Source: Enoplolaimus lenunculus (lineage: Eukaryota > Nematoda > Enoplea > Enoplida > Thoracostomopsidae). Taken from it: DNA of 64,000 nucleotides. The notes under the pieces are model-generated. The model was not told where the DNA came from. It was given only the letters and a program-made list of their open reading frames with translations, and did not search any database. Made by a program: the position numbers and the translations under genes. Where the stretch lies: contig JASANG010002320.1 of NCBI GenBank assembly GCA_030248215.1, forward strand, positions 23,626-87,625. The letters run 5' to 3'. This document shows positions 11,303-22,131 of this stretch, one piece after another (the stretch's first letter is position 1; every line of letters begins with the position of its first letter).

Positions 11303-12461
11303 TAAATTGTTCATCCTTGTAATTTGCTTGAAAAACGCGATTATACGAAAAGCATTGACAAAAAATTAGTGCTCTACTCATGTTTGCTTTTTCCACATTT
11401 AAAATAACTAAGACTTACGCAGACCCAAGAACCAAAATTAGTAAGATTTACATTTTTAACGAGTTAATTTTCCTTAAATTAGCTCAACAATTTTTCGCTA
11501 CTTCCTTTCAACCGTACTTTTTAGGTTTAATGGTTGAAGTTCGTTTTGATAAACGTAGCTTTTCGAGCCCGCGTTTATCCTGGACCATGAATGCATGCCA
11601 ACAGAATGAGAAGTTTGAACAAATCAAGCTAATAGCTAACAGAGCCACAATGGCAGATAACTTTCTTTATCTTTGTTACCTAATGTTAATGGTCAAATAC
11701 CACACACTGTTACCATACACATTGTTTTAACTTGCCATGTATACTTATCGCCTATAGACCTAGATACGTAGTTAATGTACATGCAAATTAAGTCTTTCGG
11801 TTACCATGGGGAAGTCAAAAATAAGAATCATAATTTCCGGGTGGGACAACGGTGTTAAAATTGAGGGGCTGTTCTTCGAAACCTAAGAATTCGGCTTGAA
11901 ATTTTTCTCTAAAGATCAGCAACATTTTTAATTTAAGATAGCTAATTTAAAACTGAAACAAATTTCTTTCCAAACAATTATGCAAGAAAATATCATTGTA
12001 AAATCGGAACTCCGAAAATTAACTTATTTTCATGGAGACGGCCTTCAGGCCGTCTCAAAAATTTCGGCAAGCCTCAAAACTATGATATAATTGCTTTGCA
12101 AATTGCTGTAAGTGGACTTTCACATCAAGCTATTTAGAATTGTGTCGCTTCGAAATGACTTTGCATAAGTCCCGCTTGTATTTCCTACTAGAGTTAACCT
12201 ACAACTTGTTTTTTAAAATTTATTGGCAGGTGTGTTGAAGACAAAATTGCTTAAAACCTAAATTAAAAATATTAATATTTTCCCGTTAAATTGAACTTTC
12301 TGTCTTGTAAGTTTTTGTTTCAGCTGCATTGATATTCATCCGATCAAATGCGTAATTAAAAGCACACTGTAAACAGTCGTGGACAGGTGATGCGCCTTAG
12401 CGGATTTAATGGAGTTACAAGAAACTTGAAATATGGATTGGAAAAGTGCTTTTAATTTTCC
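11303..12461. other. intergenic with one strong hairpin
   Basis: A 116-codon plus-strand frame (11380-11730) has no recognisable domain. At 12035-12056 lies a perfect hairpin, GAGACGGCC-TTCA-GGCCGTCTC, unusually GC-rich for the region. Nothing else recognised. Confidence 0.35.
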
Positions 12462-12604
12462 GACCCATGTAAAGATGAGGGGCGGAACGTTTTTCTGGAA
12501 GAATAGAGCAAGCTTAAGCTTTAGACTAATTTTTTTGCTTGGCTTAAGCTTAGGCTTAGGAATATGCTTATGCTACTGTTCCGCCCCTATTCTGTACATT
12601 TGCC
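12462..12604. mobile_element. hAT-like hexamer MITE
   Basis: Ends GACCCATGTAAAGATGAGGG and CCCTATTCTGTACATTTGCC are near-inverse copies. Flanks are AATTTTCC and ACTTTTCC (7 of 8 match). The core is GCTTAGGCTTAGG-type hexamer repeat. Confidence 0.7.
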
Positions 12605-13005
12605 ACTTTTCCTAATCCGTGGTGGAAAACCTGGGATGAATTTTCCAGTTACGCAACCCATTCTGGCGCCCTGGGACATATTCAAACGTTTTACCAGTGC
12701 GCCATTCCTGGCGCTAGCACGCATAGGATGAACATTAAGAATAACGATTGCACGACGTCGTAAAAGTATGAAGATAAAATTGCATGAATTAGCAATGTAT
12801 TTAAAAGTGCGCTGTGTTTAACAATAATTACGCGTGTACTGACTGCAAATGTCTACACATTACAAGAGTTCATTTTGGTTAAACCTCAAGCTTTTATACT
12901 CGGGCTGTAATAACATTTGCTTAAGCGGAAAAATGTACATAGATGTGGTTTTTGTAATTAAAATCCACGTAAACTGATTTTTTTCAAGGGGGAAATCCAA
13001 CTTAT

Positions 13006-13183
13006 GGACCATGTTACTATAAGGAGCGTCCAGGTTTCTGGTGGGTCTATAAAAGAGTAGGTTTAGATTCTAGATTACATTTTTTGCTTAGGCTTAGGCT
13101 TAGGGAATCATTTTTTCAGCGCTTAGGCTTAGGCTTAGGAATACGCTTAATCTACTCTTACACCCCTTAAAGTAACATTGGCC
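13006..13183. mobile_element. hAT-like hexamer MITE
   Basis: Ends GGACCATGTTACTATAAGG and CTTAAAGTAACATTGGCC are inverse. The core has two runs of GCTTAGGCTTAGG. No clear flanking duplication survives. Confidence 0.6.
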
Positions 13184-13196
13184 AACTGATTTATTA

Positions 13197-13385
13197 GGAC
13201 AATGTCACTTTGAAGAGCGTAACAGTAAAATAAGCATATTTCTACGACTCAGCATCTGTATGAAAATAAAGCCTATAACTAAGCCAAGACCTGCCTAATA
13301 GCCTGAGCAAAAAATAAGTCTGAATTTTAAGCCTATTATATTGTAGTCACGAGGAAAAACGGTTCCACCCTCAATGTGTGGGCCC
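13197..13385. mobile_element. hAT-like hexamer MITE, degenerate
   Basis: Starts GGACAATGTCAC and ends CAATGTGTGGGCC, with decayed TAAGCC words in between. It lies almost end to end with the previous copy. Confidence 0.5.
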
Positions 13386-13460
13386 ATTTTTGTATTGGCA
13401 AAAATGAGCTTGCGAGATTTTTCTAGAAGCCGTATATGTGATTCTTCCAAGGGGAACGTA

Positions 13461-13565
13461 CACTGTAAAAAATGGGGAGTCAAATTGACTCTCTCGGAAA
13501 CTGGCTTTTCCTGCCTACACAAACTGAGTCAAATTTGACTCCGCCTACATTATACGAGGGGATAC
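13461..13565. mobile_element. TA-MITE with CACTGTAAAAAATGG end, partial
   Basis: Left end CACTGTAAAAAATGGGGAG follows a TA; the internal GAGTCAAATTTGACTC words match copies at 6450 and 20358. The right end is not recognisable. Confidence 0.5.
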
Positions 13566-15668
13566 ACAACTCTTCACCGCGGGAACTCAGAGTCTCAAAT
13601 CACAGCTTGACATTACGTTTCAGATAAAATTGTAAATATTTATGCGACAAAGGGTTGTTACTATAACCGATCTTTTCAACGCTAGTAATGTTATTAGCAT
13701 GAAAGTTGGCTCACACGCTATGGGGTAGGCGCAACTTTCTTCCGTGTTCGTGAGCACGCTCTAACTTTATACTGCGGCCAAAGGGTTACGTAATAGCTTT
13801 CTGAAATCACGTTTATATGAGCAAACAGAATCAAATTACAACGACTAAAAGCCAAATACAGTATTACTTAACATCATCGGTTTAATAATTATAACGAGCT
13901 ATGCTTACTCTTATGTAATACAAAATGTCGGCAGGGAATAAGAAACATTATTTTATCAAATTATACGAAAATTTATAGGTATAAAATACGGTTACATTAA
14001 GGAATTTTAGCCAAAAACAGGTATCATATGTGTTTACGTTGAGTCACCGCTTGAAAATGCAAATAGAAGTAGGCCACCAACCAATGCTTTTGCCCACCAA
14101 CAGAGTTTAAAACTATATTTTTTGTTAAAATTTAGAACTAAAATTGCGTTTGACTTCTGGGTCGTTTCGCTTGCGAGCTGGTAACTATTTAAATATATCG
14201 TGCGGCTGGCTACCTGCAAAAAATTTCTCCATCCACCGCTGGTAACGGCATTTACGCAAATTAGCAAATGCCATGATTGAATCGGTCGGCGTCCGTTAAA
14301 AGAAATGAGTTAAATAATGGACAGGTTCACGATTGTCCGCCCGTCCAATATAATATTTAATTTCATATTTATACACTATGACCGCCTTAATAAAACCAAA
14401 CTGTGTGCGGTAAATGATACATAATACGCATGTGTTTAACAATTATTAAGCTTCAAGGGTAGAACAATACCTTTACAAGACGTGAGAGCATCCTCGAGCT
14501 CGAGCATCGGTCTCATATACCTAAGCGATGATGATAATCACCTCATACCCGCGAACTATAGACTAAATTTCAACTAACTTAGAAGACATTCTTGCACTAA
14601 AAGGCTCAACTTTACTCGAACAATATTTGGTTAAAACCGAAGCTCCATACAACGATAAAAATTTTTTTTTAAAAACTTCCCTGTTTTGCTTTTTGATTCA
14701 TCACAAACTTGGGTTTGTTCGGGAAGTAGGCATTTCAGACGGCTGTTCTAATCAAGAATGAAAGTCAGTGTCAGATTCAGAAATTGTTGACGAGGGCACG
14801 CGTGTGATATATCGATAAAAGCTCGCGAGCGAAGTGAACGCGAATCCAAACACATTTTTTGGTGCTATAAATCTCAATACAAGATTTTCGTTAGGATTTC
14901 TGCTGGGGGGAGTTTGGGCCGGTGTGGGCCCTCCATTGGATTTGCCATTAATGTGGCAATAAGTAAACTCTGATTAAATTTGCGAGTAAACTTCAATTCA
15001 TGCGTATAAATTTCGTTATTGTTTCAATCAAAGTTGATTTCTGGCTATGAACCACAGATATTTTGAGGAAACACACGCGCTCAAGGTAAAACTTTTATAA
15101 AAATGCGAGTAACTTGCTCACTGAAACGTCGGCACTTCCAGAAAATTCTACCAAAGCCCTATTAACGGTTAAGTATCTGTTCAAACGTACGAACTGTTCA
15201 AGCTGTAAATATGCATAATTGCACATTGCGACATTCGTTATTCCGTCGACCAGTAGTTACAAACCCAATCGTCAACTATTAATAGGCGTTACACAGATTT
15301 GAGAATACAGGTTCGGAAATTCAGTCCATAAAGTTAAATAACTCCTACTCAGCATAAATATTCATTTGTAGGTACACGTCCGTAAAAGTAAAGGGCAAAA
15401 TTGTGTTACTTTATTTCCCAAGATAGCAAATGCTAATTTAGTTCTGTCACCGGTTAGGTCATCAATTGCTTAACGTCGTTAACACTAAAGGCTCATTTGA
15501 ATCCGTAACAGCCGTTACTGAAAAGAATTTGATTTTTTTTTAAATTCCGACTATCGAATGACACCTGTCGCTTAAATTTAGAACGCAAAGTCTTAATTAT
15601 TTTTGTCCAAAATAGTTGATTATATATTATAGTGGTGAATAATGCAGTCCTGACACTGGATAAAAATA
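13566..15668. other. intergenic, nothing recognised
   Basis: AT-rich. A more GC-rich patch at about 14730-14930 (CTCGCGAGCGAAGTGAACGC-like, then GTTTGGGCCGG) looks like part of an unidentified repeat. No coding exon is supportable. Confidence 0.3.
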
Positions 15669-16065
15669 CTGTAGTGACCGAATAATAGGGGGACTGATAT
15701 TTATTCGGCTTCTCCAGAGGGACCCCCTGTTATTCGGTTACGGACTGTTATCCGGTACTGCAACTATCCGTTGAAACGTTTATTTGTCTTGCGTCAATTG
15801 CTTGAGCGATAATGCAAGGTTATACTTCAGAATGTTCTTTCAAAACGTAAGTACGCTTTCAAGTTTCGAAGTCAACTTTATTTGGTCCTGGAGTCATTTT
15901 TGCGCTACAATTAGGGATAATTGATATTTATGGACTGTAACTGGGGTTTATAGACTCTATCCTCTATCCGCTTACGCACTCTTATTACGGATACGGACTC
16001 CTATTGATTGGGAGCAAAAATGAGGACTCCCCTCTTATTTCCCCCTCATAAGCAAGTCGCTACAG
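15669..16065. mobile_element. TA-MITE, CTGTAGTGACC family, copy 2
   Basis: Starts CTGTAGTGACCGAATAATAG and ends with the inverse ...GTCGCTACAG, with TA on both sides. Shares internal words with copy 1. Confidence 0.75.
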
Positions 16066-16240
16066 TATCTATCACCAGTTACTGACAGGGGTGTGAAATA
16101 TGCGAACTGGTGGCGCAGGTGAAACGTTTCCAAACAAGCGCTGTTTGCCACCAGTGTATCTTTAAACATGTGTACACGTTTATAAAGACATGAAATGCCA
16201 AAAATGAGCAAATTTTTGTTCGTTGGTTCGAAAAAATTTT

Positions 16241-16437
16241 GTCCCATGTAAAAATCAGCGGCGGAACATTTTTCTGCGGGACTGCCAAAGGGTAAAACTT
16301 AAAATGTAAGACTATTTTTTGCTTAAACTTAGGCTTAGGCTTAGGCTTAGGTATAAAGCTCAACCTTAAGCTTAGACATAAGCTTAGGCTTAGGAATATG
16401 CTAACACTACTGTTTGCGGCTCTGTACTATAGATTGG
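16241..16437. mobile_element. hAT-like hexamer MITE
   Basis: Left end TCCCATGTAAAAATCAGCGG, right end ATAGATTGGC; core AGGCTTAGGCTTAGGCTTAG. Flanks AAAATTTT and GAAATTTT are nearly identical, consistent with an 8-bp duplication. Confidence 0.6.
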
Positions 16438-16691
16438 CAGAAATTTTCAAGGTTTATCGCATACTGATTATAGATACATTCAGCACAAATTCATCGAGTT
16501 TAGGCTTTCGCTGTAGTATCTTTTGTTTTGTTAGTTTGTTTCATTCCATTCCATTTGTTTGTCTGTCCTGTCAACAATATAATACTTGCTAGAGATGGTT
16601 CGGTACAAACTAGGACAAATAGATGCTCACAGGATACGAAGTATTACACAATATTGGAAAATCGCCTTGGTCTAAAACATACTTCCTTGAA

Positions 16692-16915
16692 TCATGGTCC
16701 ATATTCTCAAATACGTATAGCACCCATCACCAGTTTAGCAATAGGTTTTCAAACTAAATGAACTGTTGCAATTGCGCATCTCAATATTAGCACAGAAGTT
16801 GAGTAAATCGAACTAAATAAATGTGCTGATTTTCAAACATCACAATTTCTTGGTTCATAAGTTACAAGACCTGTCATCAACTGGTGATAGCTGCTAAACT
16901 CATTTGAGCATACAG
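16692..16915. mobile_element. short inverted-repeat element (ATAGCACCCATCACCAG family)
   Basis: Left end ATATTCTCAAATACGTATAGC and right end GCTAAACTCATTTGAGCATAC are imperfect inverse copies, with CATCACCAGTTTAG and AACTGGTGATAG inside them. Related single ends appear near 28675, 30955 and 42055. Confidence 0.5.
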
Positions 16916-17515
16916 ACTTTCTGTCTGTGCAACTGAATACCCTATGACAAAGAAATTAACGTAACATAAGTAATATTTATCAAGTTTACATAACCTTGAT
17001 TGGAGCAAGCGATAGAAACTTCAAAATGCAACACATTTCAGAATGTCGGTGGTATACTATAATAATGGCTAATTTTACTTCTATAGGGTACCATAAAGTC
17101 TAGATGTACTGCAAAGCCTAAGCCTAAGCGAAAATTAATCTAAACTGTAACATGCTCTTTGTATTCCTCGAGAAAACGAGCATAACCTTGAGCAACAAAC
17201 TAAGTGCAGCTTTGCGGTGTGAACCTAAAAAAGCCTCTAAACAGTAATTACTCGCTAAAGCGGCTTGTTTCAGCTAAAAACCGCTATTCCTTCGAGGCAG
17301 TAGCCTCTGCTTCACACGGAAAAGGTTGACCTAAGCTTGAGTATCGAGTTTATTTGCTATACAAACAAACACGTTACCTATTGTTGTTAATATTTACCTC
17401 TTGACGACAAAAAACTCTTTTTCACGTAAACTAATGTTTAATGCCAGATTACTGGATACAGTGTGAATGTTGGATCAAAAATTATGCACATTACTATGTC
17501 AAAAATTAGCTGTGA

Positions 17516-17719
17516 ATGCATATACCTATACTCAAAGTTATGCCTAAGACTATCTTGAAGCATAAAACTAAACCCAGTGTTCAGGTCAAAAGTTATATGT
17601 TTTATATAAAAAAACTCAAAGCCGCAACTACAGGCGGCGAAAGACAAAGTGTGCCGTCACCAAGCATATCTGCGAGTTCCAGGCCAAAAATATCTAAATT
17701 AAGAGAATTCGTTATTTAA
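17516..17719 (+). CDS. possible coding exon ending LREFVI (unrecognised)
   Basis: The last third of this open frame is less AT-rich than its surroundings and reads GGERQSVPSPSISASSRPK then SKLREFVI and a stop. A possible acceptor (CAACTACAG) lies just before GGERQ. The C-terminus F-V-I would fit a class II PDZ ligand, but that is speculation from three residues. No family recognised and no partner exon found. Confidence 0.25.
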   Translation: MHIPILKVMPKTILKHKTKPSVQVKSYMFYIKKLKAATTGGERQSVPSPSISASSRPKISKLREFVI

Positions 17720-18098
17720 TAGAACGGCTACGTGTATATTACGTTTCTATCGTTTATGCTTTGAAAACGCTAATTCTTTCAGTTAGCCAAAGTTTCACAC
17801 GATTGCTACGACACCTACGTGTTTGGGGCAATTTGAGATAAGCTGGCACATCCATCATTATTTTCTAGTATAACAGACAAAACATTTCAGCTGCATTTCG
17901 CGCGCTTCGCCTTTTATCTAGAAATATAGAATATTCTGTAACAAATTTTCGTCATAAAATTAGTTAGAAATGCGTTAATTTTATTCATTAATAGTCACCA
18001 GACAAGGGTATCTATATCCGTTTCCGTTTCCAGCAAAAATCAGTGTACGTTTACGTTGAATCTTTGTGCTTTTCCAAACCATCATAATTATTCAGTAA

Positions 18099-18361
18099 AG
18101 CCCTATTCATACGTGCAAGTTTTTTCTCACGAGAACTTGCAGCAGCAAATTGCACGCAAACTGACATTTTTCATCAGGTAATGACAAAGATGGTGCAATA
18201 AATTCAGTGTTATTCACACATGTGAACTAAAATTCGTAGCTATGATTTTTAATGAATTATTTGCAGCTTCAAGTTTTTCGAACGGGATTTTGGACCAAAC
18301 TTGCAAGTGCAAGTTGCAACTGCAAATTCTCGCCGTAAAATTTGCATGTGTGAATAGGGCT
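18099..18361. mobile_element. MITE with AGCCCTATTCA ends
   Basis: Ends AGCCCTATTCATACGTGCAAG and TTTGCATGTGTGAATAGGGCT are inverse copies, flanked by TAA on both sides. A 3-bp TAA duplication fits PIF/Harbinger-type elements. Related copies at 44100-44525 and about 37735-37960. Confidence 0.65.
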
Positions 18362-18649
18362 TAAAATTAACTTAAAATATGTACGATCGATTCTTCGAAA
18401 CTTTGAAGAAGCAATGTAGTTTTTAGTCAATTGAAGATAAATGGTAAATTTGTCATTTTCTTTTTATGTTCAAAATCGATGTCTTTTATTGTGAATATTT
18501 AGTTTGCGGCATCTATTGTTCGTTTTCAAATGGAAAATTCAAATTTGCTACAATCAAAATGATTTCGAAATGTTTATTTCAAATTTTTCACGATATCAGG
18601 TGCAATTTTTAAAATTAAGAGTTGCGTCTTACGTTTTCATGGCGCACAG

Positions 18650-18810
18650 TGCCGTCCCGGTATCGACCGATATTCTCAAGCACCATAGTTGAACTGCGGG
18701 ACGAAGCCGGAACACACCAACTTATGACGGAAAATACCTACAAAAATTATTTTAATTTCTCATCGCTACAGCACAATCACTACCGTAGACAGACACGAAA
18801 GTTTCTTTAA
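18650..18810 (+). CDS. possible terminal coding exon (unrecognised)
   Basis: After a candidate acceptor (TTCATGGCGCACAG) the frame reads PSRYRPIFSSTIVELRDEAG and ends RRQTRKFL-stop, 52 residues with a balanced, charged composition unlike random AT-rich frames. No upstream exon could be joined and no family is recognised. Confidence 0.35.
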
Positions 18811-18984
18811 TTCTTTGCTCCAACAAGTGCCAATTCGTTTCATTAAAATTTAATTTTTAGGTCTAGGCTTAGGTTAACCCGAAAGTTCACTTGTTTTATT
18901 AGTGTCTGCGAGTTTTTAAGTTTAAATATCATCTTCGGTTACGACGCTAAACACGGCGCCGCGATCACTGTTCGTATGGGTACC

Positions 18985-19125
18985 ACGGCAGTTCGTCGTC
19001 CGACTACTCGTCGTCCGACAACTTGTAATCTGAAACTTTAATTACGCTTAAGACTATGCTTAGATTATTTTATAGGCTTTAGGACACCGTTGGGCGACAA
19101 GTTTTTGGGCGACGAAATGTCGTAG
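18985..19125. repeat. inverted GTCGTCCGAC / GGGCGACAAG repeat
   Basis: GTCGTCCGACTACTCGTCGTC at left is partly mirrored by GGGCGACAAGTTTTTGGGCG at right, with hexamer-like TTAAGAC words between. Probably another short non-coding transposon. Confidence 0.35.
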
Positions 19126-19202
19126 ATTCGTTCGCATGACGTATTTTGATTTTCTTAGCGTGAGAAAATGTAAAACGTAACATATTAAAGGTCACCGAAA
19201 AG

Positions 19203-19490
19203 TTGTCTTTTCTGACCTTTGATCGCAAAGCCGCAAAAAAAAGATTCAAGAGCGGTGCCGCATCAGTACAATTAACATCGCTTCATATGCCCAAAAATTT
19301 AGCAGCGATATTGAAATTTTATCTCATGGAAAAAATTTTGGTTCCGCTCTATAAATCTATATCTGCACCGGTTACTAACAAACAGTTGCTTGTTGATGGC
19401 GTCTTTGTCAGAACAAAAAACAATAACATTTCGCTAGAGCTCATCTTTTTTACGACTGCTTGCATTTTTAGCTGCGTACCCCCATTATGA
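19203..19490 (+). CDS. 95-codon open frame, possible exon or gene remnant
   Basis: The frame reads TFDRKAAKKRFKSGAASVQL, then MPKNLAAILKFYLMEKILV and ends SCVPPL-stop. Charged and hydrophobic residues alternate as in real protein, and no competing long frame lies opposite. No signal peptide or domain was recognised; the initiator is a near-cognate codon, so a missing upstream exon or a remnant is likely. Confidence 0.3.
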   Translation: MSFLTFDRKAAKKRFKSGAASVQLTSLHMPKNLAAILKFYLMEKILVPLYKSISAPVTNKQLLVDGVFVRTKNNNISLELIFFTTACIFSCVPPL

Positions 19491-19508
19491 TCAGTTGATA
19501 TAGAACTA

Positions 19509-19695
19509 GTGGTTAACGTTTAGAACAGAGACAAAACAGTAGAATAAGTATGTTTCTAAGCCCAAATCTAAGCTTTAGGCTAAAAATTAGCATAAGAATG
19601 AGGTTATATCTATGCCTAAAGACACAAGCCTAAGTCTAAAGCAAAAAATCGGTTTAAACATTAAGTTTATTCTATTCGATTCCCAGGTTACATGG
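19509..19695. mobile_element. hAT-like hexamer MITE, degenerate
   Basis: Contains GTTTAGAACAGAGACAAAAC at left and GGTTACATGGGA at right with TAAGCC variants between. Ends are worn and no duplication is visible. Confidence 0.4.
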
Positions 19696-19704
19696 GACAG
19701 ACTA

Positions 19705-20195
19705 CTGTAGTGACCTGAATAAGACGGGGGTAATAAGAGGGGGTCCCCATTTTGAGTTCCAATCAATAGGAGTCCATATCCCTAATAAGAGTCCGTAAGC
19801 GGATACAGTCTTTAACCCTAATTAGAGTCCATATCCTTAATAAGAGTCCGTAAGCGGATACAGTCCCTAAACCTTAATTAGAGTCCATAAATAGCAATTA
19901 TCCACAATTGTAGCGCCTAAATGACTCCAGGACCAAATAATTTGAGTTTGATACTTTAACGCGTACTTAAGTTTTTAAAGTATTCCTAAGTATAATTTTG
20001 CGTTATCGGTGAAGTTTTGATACAAGGCAAATAAACGTTTAATTTAACGGACAGTTGCAGTACAGGATATATTTCAGTAACGAAGGGTGGCGGAGCGTGG
20101 GTTATAAAAAATAACAGTCCGTAACCGAATAACCATGGATACCCTCTGGAGAGGCCAAATAAATATCAGTCCCCCTCTTATTCGGGTCACTACAG
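19705..20195. mobile_element. TA-MITE, CTGTAGTGACC family, copy 3 (longest)
   Basis: Ends CTGTAGTGACCTGAATAAG and CTTATTCGGGTCACTACAG, TA on each side, 491 bp. Oriented opposite to copy 1. It holds an extra tandem repeat of the GAGTCCATATCC...GTAAGCGGATACAGTC segment near 19760-19870. Confidence 0.8.
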
Positions 20196-20357
20196 TAATT
20201 ATGATTGAACCAATGAATAAAACTTCATTACATTATGCCCGTTTTTAGTTTTTACCAGCCAGCTATAGCGGTACTTGTAGCCGTTTAGCTAACACAATAT
20301 GTTGCTGACAACTGCTTGCAAAATTGGATCAATGTATAGAACACGGTCGTAACAGTA

Positions 20358-20459
20358 CACTGCAAAAAATGGTGAGTCAAATTGACTCTCTCCGAAATAG
20401 GCTTTTCCTGACTACACAAACTAAGTCAAAATTCGACTGACTCACCATTTCTTGCAATG
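20358..20459. mobile_element. 102-bp TA-MITE nested in the hexamer MITE
   Basis: Starts CACTGCAAAAAATGGTGAGTC and ends GACTCACCATTTCTTGCAATG, with TA on both sides. It is the cleanest copy of this family here. Confidence 0.8.
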
Positions 20460-20507
20460 TAGTATAAGCAAATCCTTAAGCCTATGCCTAAAGCTAAGCG
20501 CAAGGGC

Positions 20508-21390
20508 AGTGTTAAGGGGGCGATGGTGCGTGCCCCCCATTGATCCGAGCCGCCGAAATTTTTTCTTAAAGTATAAGTTTCGGTCGTTGTTCTGAAAAAA
20601 TGTTAAAAGAAATTTGCGCTTCACGCATATTAACTAAGCACTATTTATGGTTGCATTTTCAGCGTGTAATCAATTGGTTTTCACACATGCCCCTGTGAAA
20701 CACGTAAGCTAACTGTACAGTGTTTCCGATTATTCACCCAGCTGGCGTTTGCCCGAAGATGGGTGCATTTCGAAAATTGTTACGAATTTGGGCATCTCGC
20801 AAACTCCCTTGGTCATACCACGTGCGAATTTAAATTTTTGAAAAACTTGATTTTTTAAGGTCCAAGGACGAGGTCCCCCTTGGCACCCCAAATTTTTTGT
20901 TAAAAAGTTAGACTAATTATATATACCATTCGACGCAGCTCGCTGACCTGACTCCAACTGTGTTGTATCTTCCATAGTCAAACCGTTGGTTAACGAGTTA
21001 TGGTTAAATAACAGATTTGGCACCGTCTCAAAACGTTGGTAGCGTGCTAGATTAGTTATTGGACCTTACCTCGTTAGCCAGACATTTGATTGCAGAACAT
21101 TTAACAGAGTTGAGCTCAGCTTTGCAAGCTACATCTAATGGTATGTCTAAACTTTTAAGAAAAAATTTTTTGGGTGCCGAGGGCGGCTAGACCTTAAAAA
21201 TTAAATTTTTCAAAAATTTTAAATTTGGGTGTAGAATGACCAGACGTTATCAGAAGCTCAAATGTGCCAAATATTTCAAAATCCAACCATCTTTGGTCAA
21301 ACGCTGGCTGGAGATAACCGAAAAGACCCAAAAAAATTTGGCATGCGCCCACCATCTTCCCCAGGTTCTCCATCTCCATATCATCGCCCC
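20508..21390. mobile_element. insert with GGGGGCGATGG / CATCGCCCC ends and long inner inverted repeats
   Basis: Outer ends GGCAGTGTTAAGGGGGCGATGG and ATCATCGCCCCTGCC are inverse. Inside, about 20727-20930 and 21150-21331 are long inverse arms sharing CCCAGCTGGCGTTTGCCCG-like and CAAACGCTGGCTGG words. A related long-arm element lies at 42310-42824. Confidence 0.55.
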
Positions 21391-22131
21391 TGCCTAAGCA
21401 TCTAAGCTTAAGCCTTAGTGAAAATTTGTGTAGCGTATGTTAGCTGTATTGCAGTTCACAAGAAAAACGATCCGCCACTGATCTTTACATAGACCCAAAA
21501 CTGTTACTTAAGGTTATCTGGAAGGGATCCTAACCACTTTTAGTATTTAATAGTTCTTACCTCTGTTTCAGTGATTTTATTCTATATTCATTGGTAATGC
21601 AATAGAATATGATTGACAAGAAGAATGGACGTAGTGTTTTTAAAGTAATACTGTGATTCGCGTATTCATTTTTAAGAGCGTTGTGGCTCGCTCGGCCTTT
21701 AGTTTATATTCAGCTGCATATTGAGCCGGACCATTGCTAATTAACAGAACATATACATCGTAAATATACAATTTACGCTATGCGTAGAGGTACACCGTAG
21801 TAAAATATGGCAAACTTAGAGGTACTTGGCTACCAGTTAACATTGTTCGTTAAAGCAGGTGATGTAATGGGAAGTTAAACATCCGTAAAACGGGATTGTT
21901 TCAGTGTTACCGCATCTGCCGTACGGTACGTGATGCTAAAACTGCCATAGCCGTCGAATACATTCGTGTATTGCGAAGTTTAGTAATTATTTCAACTTTT
22001 ACATTTACTATCAATTTTACAAATGCCATAACACAATCGTTTTCAGCAACAAGCTGTTAAACGCATTCTAGATAAATGCTTCATACATTTTTTTGAATCG
22101 TAAACATCTAAAAATCAACTAATTTACTTTC

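Larger units (their letters stand above)
20326..21492. mobile_element. hAT-like hexamer MITE split by two insertions
   Basis: The left end (ATCAATGTATAGAACACGG) and right end (CCACTGATCTTTACATAGACC) belong to the hAT-like hexamer family. Between them sit a small TA-MITE (20358-20459) and a larger GGGGGCGATGG-ended insert (about 20508-21390). The TAAGCC core resumes on both sides of the large insert. Confidence 0.6.

Noticed and set aside
12035-12056. GAGACGGCC-TTCA-GGCCGTCTC as a bacterial terminator or uptake signal
   Set aside because: No bacterial genes nearby and no following T run; the match to a known uptake word is incomplete.
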